Assembly: GCA_050299555.1 (NCBI GenBank)
Contig: JBNKWA010000023.1
Span: 1 to 38,930 of the forward strand
Source of the DNA: JBNKWA01 sp050299555
Lineage (GTDB): Bacteria; Pseudomonadota; Alphaproteobacteria; Rhodobacterales; Rhodobacteraceae
Length of the DNA stretch: 38,930 bases
Reading direction: 5' to 3'
In this document: positions 35,260-38,930 of the stretch, piece after piece
Layout: each line of letters begins with the position of its first letter
Numbering within the stretch: position 1 is the stretch's first letter
The notes under the pieces: model-generated
What the model saw: the letters and a program-made list of their open reading frames with translations, nothing else
Databases searched by the model: none
What the model was told of the DNA's origin: nothing
Made by a program: the position numbers and the translations under genes

Positions 35260-35766
35260 TCAGCCGGTCTTGCGCTGGCTTTCTTCCACAGCGGATGCGT
35301 CAGCCTCGTCGGCCTCGGCATCGGCCTGCCAGCGGCTGATTTCGCTGTCCACGGCCGCATCCTTGAGCCAGCGCTTCAGCTCCAGCTCGCGGCGGGTTTC
35401 GATGTCGACGTCGATGATGGCGCCGGTCGGCGTCGCCGTGCGGCGCGTCGCCTCGGCGATGCTGGATCCGATCAGGATCACGCCAAGCGCAAGCGGACTG
35501 GTCAGCACCATGGCGATGAAGCCCGCCAGGGCGCTGTCGAAGCTGAGCCAGGCGACGATCGCCGCCGTCACCGCCACAGCCGAGACACCGCCCAGCAGCC
35601 GGAAGGGAAAGTTGCCGCCTTCGTCCTCGGTGGCAAGCCAGGCGTCGAGCTGTGCATCGCTCAGCCGCTCCGGGTTACCCTCGGTGGCGCTGGTGACGTC
35701 GTCCGCCGCTACCCCCGGTATTTCCGCCGCGCTGGCCGGACGGCCATCCCCCGATTCGAATCTCAT
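35260..35766 (-). CDS. Two-helix membrane protein, unknown
   Basis: A 168-residue protein with a Ser/Asp/Glu-rich N-terminal region (1-50), two adjacent transmembrane helices (GVSAVAVTAAIVAWLSF and FIAMVLTSPLALGVILIGS, about 58-105), and a charged helical C-terminus (IETRRELELKRWLKDAAVDSEISRWQADAEADEADAS). GGAGGGG lies six bases before the ATG at 35766. No family is recognised. It diverges from cobS; the gap holds GGGCTA (35800-35805) and TAGCCC (35824-35829) flanking an AAAGCTTT palindrome, a possible operator or promoter region. Confidence 0.78.
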   Translation of the reverse strand: MRFESGDGRPASAAEIPGVAADDVTSATEGNPERLSDAQLDAWLATEDEGGNFPFRLLGGVSAVAVTAAIVAWLSFDSALAGFIAMVLTSPLALGVILIGSSIAEATRRTATPTGAIIDVDIETRRELELKRWLKDAAVDSEISRWQADAEADEADASAVEESQRKTG

Positions 35767-35932
35767 TGCTTCCCCTCCAAAGCCTCTGCCATCGAAGCTG
35801 GGCTACAAAGCTTTAGAAAAAGCTAGCCCGGGGGCGTCGCCATGCCGCCCCGGAACCGGGACGGAACACGCTTGCACACCGGGGCCATTTCCTCCAAACA
35901 CGGTGGCGCTCAAATCAGCACAGGCGGACGAC

Positions 35933-36922
35933 ATGGCGGATGGCGCAATGGACCCAGCGCAGGTACCGACAGTGGACATCGACGTCCGCACGCTGTTCGG
36001 CATCGACCTCGACATGCCCGGGGTCAGGGGCTTTGCCGAGCGCGCCGACAACGTGCCCGAGATCGACCCGGTCTACCGTTTCGACCGCGACACCACGATG
36101 GCCATTCTGGCGGGCTTTGCCCACAACCGGCGGGTCATGATCCAGGGCTATCACGGCACCGGCAAGTCGACCCATATCGAGCAGGTGGCGGCGCGGCTGA
36201 ACTGGCCCTGCGTGCGCGTCAACCTCGACAGCCACATCAGCCGCATCGACCTGATCGGCAAGGACGCGATCCGGCTGCGCGACGGCAAGCAGGTGACCGA
36301 GTTCCAGGAGGGCATCCTGCCCTGGGCGCTGTCGAACCCCGTCGCCATCGTCTTCGACGAATACGACGCCGGCCGCCCGGACGTGATGTTCGTGATCCAG
36401 CGGGTGCTCGAGGCCGAGGGCAAGCTGACGCTTCTCGACCAGAACAAGGTGATCCGGCCGCATCCGTCCTTCCGGCTGTTCTCCACCGCCAACACCGTCG
36501 GTCTCGGCGACACCACCGGGCGTTACCACGGCACCCAGCAGATCAACCAGGGCCAGATGGACCGCTGGTCGCTGGTGGCGACGCTCAACTATCTCGAGCA
36601 CGATGCAGAGGTGGGCATCGTCATCGCCAAGAACCCCCAGCTCAACACCGAGAAGGGACGCAAGACCGCAAGCCGCATGGTGACGGTCGCCGACCTCAGC
36701 CGCTCGGCCTTCATGAACGGCGACATCTCGACGGTCATGAGCCCGCGGACGGTGATCTCCTGGGCCCAGAACGCCGAGATCTTCGGCTCCGTCGGCTTTG
36801 CCTTCCGGCTGACCTTCCTCAACAAGTGCGACGAGCTGGAGCGGCAGACCATCGCCGAATTCTACCAGCGCTGCTTCGACGAGGAACTGCCGGAGAGCGC
36901 CGCCAGCATGAGCCTGGGCTGA
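35933..36922 (+). CDS. cobS: Aerobic cobaltochelatase subunit CobS
   Basis: A 329-residue AAA+ ATPase subunit of CobNST cobaltochelatase. It hydrolyses ATP with CobT to drive Co2+ insertion in the aerobic cobalamin pathway. Walker A is GYHGTGKST (about 72-80), Walker B is IVFDEYD, and the sensor region is FSTANTVGLGDTTGRYHGTQQINQ. Length and the MSPRTVISWAQN and ERQTIAEFYQRCFDEELPES end are as expected. ATG at 35933 is preferred (GGCGGA upstream), with an in-frame ATG at 35948. cobT lies 9.6 kb away on the opposite strand. A PfkB kinase gene follows after 25 bp. Confidence 0.96.
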   Translation: MADGAMDPAQVPTVDIDVRTLFGIDLDMPGVRGFAERADNVPEIDPVYRFDRDTTMAILAGFAHNRRVMIQGYHGTGKSTHIEQVAARLNWPCVRVNLDSHISRIDLIGKDAIRLRDGKQVTEFQEGILPWALSNPVAIVFDEYDAGRPDVMFVIQRVLEAEGKLTLLDQNKVIRPHPSFRLFSTANTVGLGDTTGRYHGTQQINQGQMDRWSLVATLNYLEHDAEVGIVIAKNPQLNTEKGRKTASRMVTVADLSRSAFMNGDISTVMSPRTVISWAQNAEIFGSVGFAFRLTFLNKCDELERQTIAEFYQRCFDEELPESAASMSLG

Positions 36923-36947
36923 GCGCCCGCGTGGTGGATGATCGGTG

Positions 36948-37889
36948 ATGCCCGGCATCCTGACCGTCACGCTGAACCCGACCATCGACATCTCCAGCAC
37001 CGTCGAGCGGGTGGTGCCGGGGCCGAAGCTGCGCTGCGAGGCGCCGCAGATCGATCCCGGCGGCGGCGGCATCAATGTCAGCCGCGCCATCGCCATCATC
37101 GGCGGTGACAGCACGGCCCTGGTGGCGGTCGGCGGCGGGTCCGGCCGGATGCTGACCGAGCTGCTGGGCGCCGAGGGCATCCGCCACGTGACCCTGACCG
37201 TCGCCGGCGAGACGCGGCAGAGCGTGTCGGTGACCGACCGGGCCGGCGGCGGGCAGTACCGGTTCGTCATGCCCGGGCCGACCTGGGGCGATGCCGAGAC
37301 CGCGCGCGCCACCGAGGCCATCGTCGCCAACGCGCCCGAGGGCGGGCTGGTGGTGCTGAGCGGCAGCCAGCCGCCCGGCGTGCCGGCGGATTTCCCGCTG
37401 CGCCTCGCCGCGGCGCTGGGCGGCCGGGCGCGGCTGATCGTCGACACCTCCGGGGCGCCGCTTGCCGCCTGCGCGGCAACCCCGGACGGGATCTATCTGT
37501 TGCGCATGGACCATGAGGAGGCCGAGGCGCTGTCGGGCCAACGGCTCGAGAGCCGGGCCGAGACGCTCGCCTTCGCCGCCAGTCTGGTGGCCGCCCGGTC
37601 GGCCGAGGTCGTGGTGGTGGCCATGGGCGAGGCGGGAAACCTGCTGGTCTCGGCCGATACGCAGGTCTTCTGCGCGCCGCCGAAGGTGAAAGTGGCCAGC
37701 AAGGTCGGCGCCGGCGACAGCTTCGTTGGCGCCATGACCCGGGTGCTGTCCGAGGGCGGGGGGCTGGACGAGGCGCTCCGCCACGGAACCGCCGCGGCGG
37801 CCGCCGCCGTCATCACCGAAGCGACGCGGCTATGCCGGCGCGAGGACGTGGAACGGCTCTTGGAGCAGTGCCGGGCCGAGCCGGCCTGA
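36948..37889 (+). CDS. PfkB family sugar kinase (1-phosphofructokinase type)
   Basis: A 313-residue PfkB/ribokinase-fold kinase with the features of the hexose kinase (FruK/PfkB/LacC) branch. The start ILTVTLNPTIDISSTVERVVPG and GGGGINVSRAIAIIGG match 1-phosphofructokinase and 6-phosphofructokinase II. The anion hole and catalytic base are in KVGAGDSFVGAM (G254-D257). Which sugar phosphate is used cannot be read with certainty; phosphofructokinase II is plausible. Start is ATG at 36948, with an in-frame GTG at 36945 directly before it. It lies 25 bp after cobS but a functional link is not apparent. Confidence 0.92.
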   Translation: MPGILTVTLNPTIDISSTVERVVPGPKLRCEAPQIDPGGGGINVSRAIAIIGGDSTALVAVGGGSGRMLTELLGAEGIRHVTLTVAGETRQSVSVTDRAGGGQYRFVMPGPTWGDAETARATEAIVANAPEGGLVVLSGSQPPGVPADFPLRLAAALGGRARLIVDTSGAPLAACAATPDGIYLLRMDHEEAEALSGQRLESRAETLAFAASLVAARSAEVVVVAMGEAGNLLVSADTQVFCAPPKVKVASKVGAGDSFVGAMTRVLSEGGGLDEALRHGTAAAAAAVITEATRLCRREDVERLLEQCRAEPA

Positions 37890-37974
37890 GGCGCCGCCGC
37901 TTTGGCGGACCGCCACAACAAGACCTCGCCGCCGCCCGATTCCTTAACCGCTTGCGGGGCATCCTTGCCGCGCC

Positions 37975-38388
37975 ATGCGAAGGCTCGCCGTCATAGGTCC
38001 CGCGCTTGCGGCACTTCTTGCCGCCGGTCAGGCTGCGCCGGCAGGGCTGCCGGCCTTTCCTCAGTCGGCGCCCCAGCGGCTGGCCCTGTTTCAGACCTGC
38101 GCCGGCCGGCTGTCGGCCGAGATCGAGCACCGATGGCTGGTGGAGCCGGGAAGTGCCGATGCCATCGCTGCCCTGCGCGATGACTTCGATGCGGTGATCG
38201 TGGCGACGCTGCCCGATGCCGAGGGCGTGCCGGCGGCGATGCCGATGCACTGGCGGGTGTCGGCCAAGGCGGCGCAGGCAAGGCTGCTGTCGGTCGGGCG
38301 CTTCGGCACCGATCCCGGGCGGGCCCGGCAAGCCCGCGACATGGCAGCGCGGCTGATGGCCGAGTGCCGGGCGCTCCTGATCGGATAG
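37975..38388 (+). CDS. Secreted protein of unknown function
   Basis: A 137-residue protein with a signal peptide (MRRLAVIGPALAALLAAGQAAPAG). The mature part is helical, with two Cys (FQTCAGRLSAEIEH and MAECRALL) near its ends that could pair in the periplasm, and a central VIVATLPDAEGVPAAMPMHWRV. It lies 85 bp after the PfkB gene. A strong hairpin follows directly. No family is recognised; the Cys arrangement and helix pattern loosely resemble the other secreted unknown at 26908-27375, without clear homology. Confidence 0.75.
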   Translation: MRRLAVIGPALAALLAAGQAAPAGLPAFPQSAPQRLALFQTCAGRLSAEIEHRWLVEPGSADAIAALRDDFDAVIVATLPDAEGVPAAMPMHWRVSAKAAQARLLSVGRFGTDPGRARQARDMAARLMAECRALLIG

Positions 38389-38392
38389 GGGC

Positions 38393-38431
38393 TCGCGCCC
38401 GGGGCCGCTCTCTTCGCGCCCCCGGGCGCGA
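38393..38431 (+). terminator. GC-rich hairpin after the secreted protein gene
   Basis: TCGCGCCCGGG (38393-38403) and CCCGGGCGCGA (38421-38431) form a perfect 11-bp stem starting four bases after the stop codon. There is no T tract. The arms match the stem sequence of module 2, so it may be another family member with a different loop rather than a classical terminator. Confidence 0.55.
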
Positions 38432-38718
38432 ACCGGCGCCCTTTGTTGCCGGCGCAGGTGTGAATGGCCCGGGGATGGTCCCTTGAAGATGGCTGCGGCG
38501 TCGGAAGGCGTCGCCCCTTGCCCGGAACCAGGGCCCGCGGGTCTGTCGCCCGGGCTTTCCGGCAGGCAGCCGGTGCGCAAGGGCCACAAAAAGCGGCGCT
38601 GACGCGGGGCGCCGGTGTTGGCCTTGGTTGTGAAACCTGCCGCACGGGGGCGTCGGACCGACCCGACCGCCGGCGCCTCACCGAGGGCGGCGCCCGGCCA
38701 TCACCCGTCCCCAGCGTC

Positions 38719-38874
38719 GTTAACACTTTTATCGTTATAAATCATAAGCTTAATGTGGCGTCCCCGTGGGGACACCCCGATGGGCCGAACCCACAAAAGT
38801 GACCGCTCCGGAACCGTCCCCACGGGATTTCGTGCGATTTCAACGGTTTGACCCCCCGTCCCCATGGGGACGCC
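38719..38874 (+). repeat. Module 1 dyad element, copy D
   Basis: GTTAAC at 38719 opens an AT-rich block, and exactly 41 bp later lies GTCCCCGTGGGGAC (38760-38773). A GTCCCC half-site is at 38816-38821; TTGACCCCCC (38848-38857) abuts the second dyad GTCCCCATGGGGAC (38858-38871). The 14-bp palindrome CGCCACGCGTGGCG (38871-38884) overlaps its end. The rest of the 542-bp stretch 38389-38930 holds only the hairpin at 38393-38431 and the module 2 copy at the end; I see no gene in it. Confidence 0.9.
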
Positions 38875-38891
38875 ACGCGTGGCGGCGACCG

Positions 38892-38930
38892 GATCGCGCC
38901 CGGGCGCTCCCCGCCCACCCACCCTCGCGC
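38892..38930. repeat. Module 2 repeat, cut by the window end
   Basis: The last 39 bases match 206-244 apart from one missing C, covering one arm and the C-rich loop. The second arm would lie beyond the window. It follows module 1 copy D by about 18 bp. Confidence 0.75.

Noticed and set aside
35074..35826. Plus-strand frame across the membrane protein gene before cobS
   Set aside because: It is antisense to a frame with two clear membrane helices and a strong ribosome site, and has no domain of its own.

Overview
The window is a very GC-rich segment of an alphaproteobacterial chromosome, most likely from the Rhodobacterales (Rhodobacteraceae/Paracoccaceae type). This rests on protein content and order: a Suv3-like helicase, S4 protein, FdxA ferredoxin and CarD in a row; PIMT, TolC and a DVLxSIRRLV protein in a row; an Lrp-type regulator divergent from phhA; a BolA/J-domain/CobS neighbourhood; and the aerobic cobaltochelatase genes cobS and cobT. 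There is no phage, integrase, transposase or CRISPR array. The window starts in a 31-base C run and ends inside a GC-rich repeat with a near copy at 206-244, so it looks like a whole contig broken at repeats.

Layout: 300-2940 (minus) holds a secreted caspase-like protease and two coiled-coil lipoproteins. 3148-3942 (plus) holds two small type VI secretion-associated genes, the second apparently cut short. 4470-5879 is a solitary murD bracketed by oppositely oriented copies of a composite repeat. 6307-8218 holds a lysophospholipase-like hydrolase, an SCP2 protein and a secreted TPR protein. 8235-13249 is helicase, S4, fdxA and carD, followed by a clear intrinsic terminator and tRNA-Cys. 13598-16879 is PIMT, TolC and the low-complexity polar-type protein. 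17195-18262 is a DUF2235 hydrolase. 18327-21231 is lrp, phhA and an AGCS symporter. 21594-24230 is DUF427, aminopeptidase P and a small membrane protein. 24471-26330 is cobT. 26908-31864 holds small secreted or unknown genes, an HxlR regulator divergent from an FMN reductase, a DUF4177 protein, and a two-gene unit with a large unfamiliar metzincin-like metalloprotease. 31874-33374 is GNAT, bolA and a J-domain protein. 33384-36922 is an HTTM membrane protein, a small membrane protein and cobS. 36948-38388 is a PfkB kinase and a secreted protein.

The most striking non-gene signal is a family of modular intergenic elements. Module 1 (four copies: 4220-4386, inverted 5903-6083, 16979-17167, 38719-38874) has an AT-rich block beginning GTTAAC exactly 41 bp before a GTCCCC(A/G)TGGGGAC dyad, then GTCCCC half-sites, then a second GTCCCCATGGGGAC dyad. 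Module 2 is a GC-rich hairpin whose loop carries a strand-specific C or G run (206-254, 4131-4171, 16904-16938, 21483-21534, 24356-24406, and a cut copy at 38892-38930). Module 3 (3983-4091 and inverted 6178-6298) contains a hairpin with compensatory base changes between copies. All lie at gene 3' ends or in convergent gaps. Their function is unknown; a DNA-binding site array, a structured transcript or a non-autonomous repeat are all possible.
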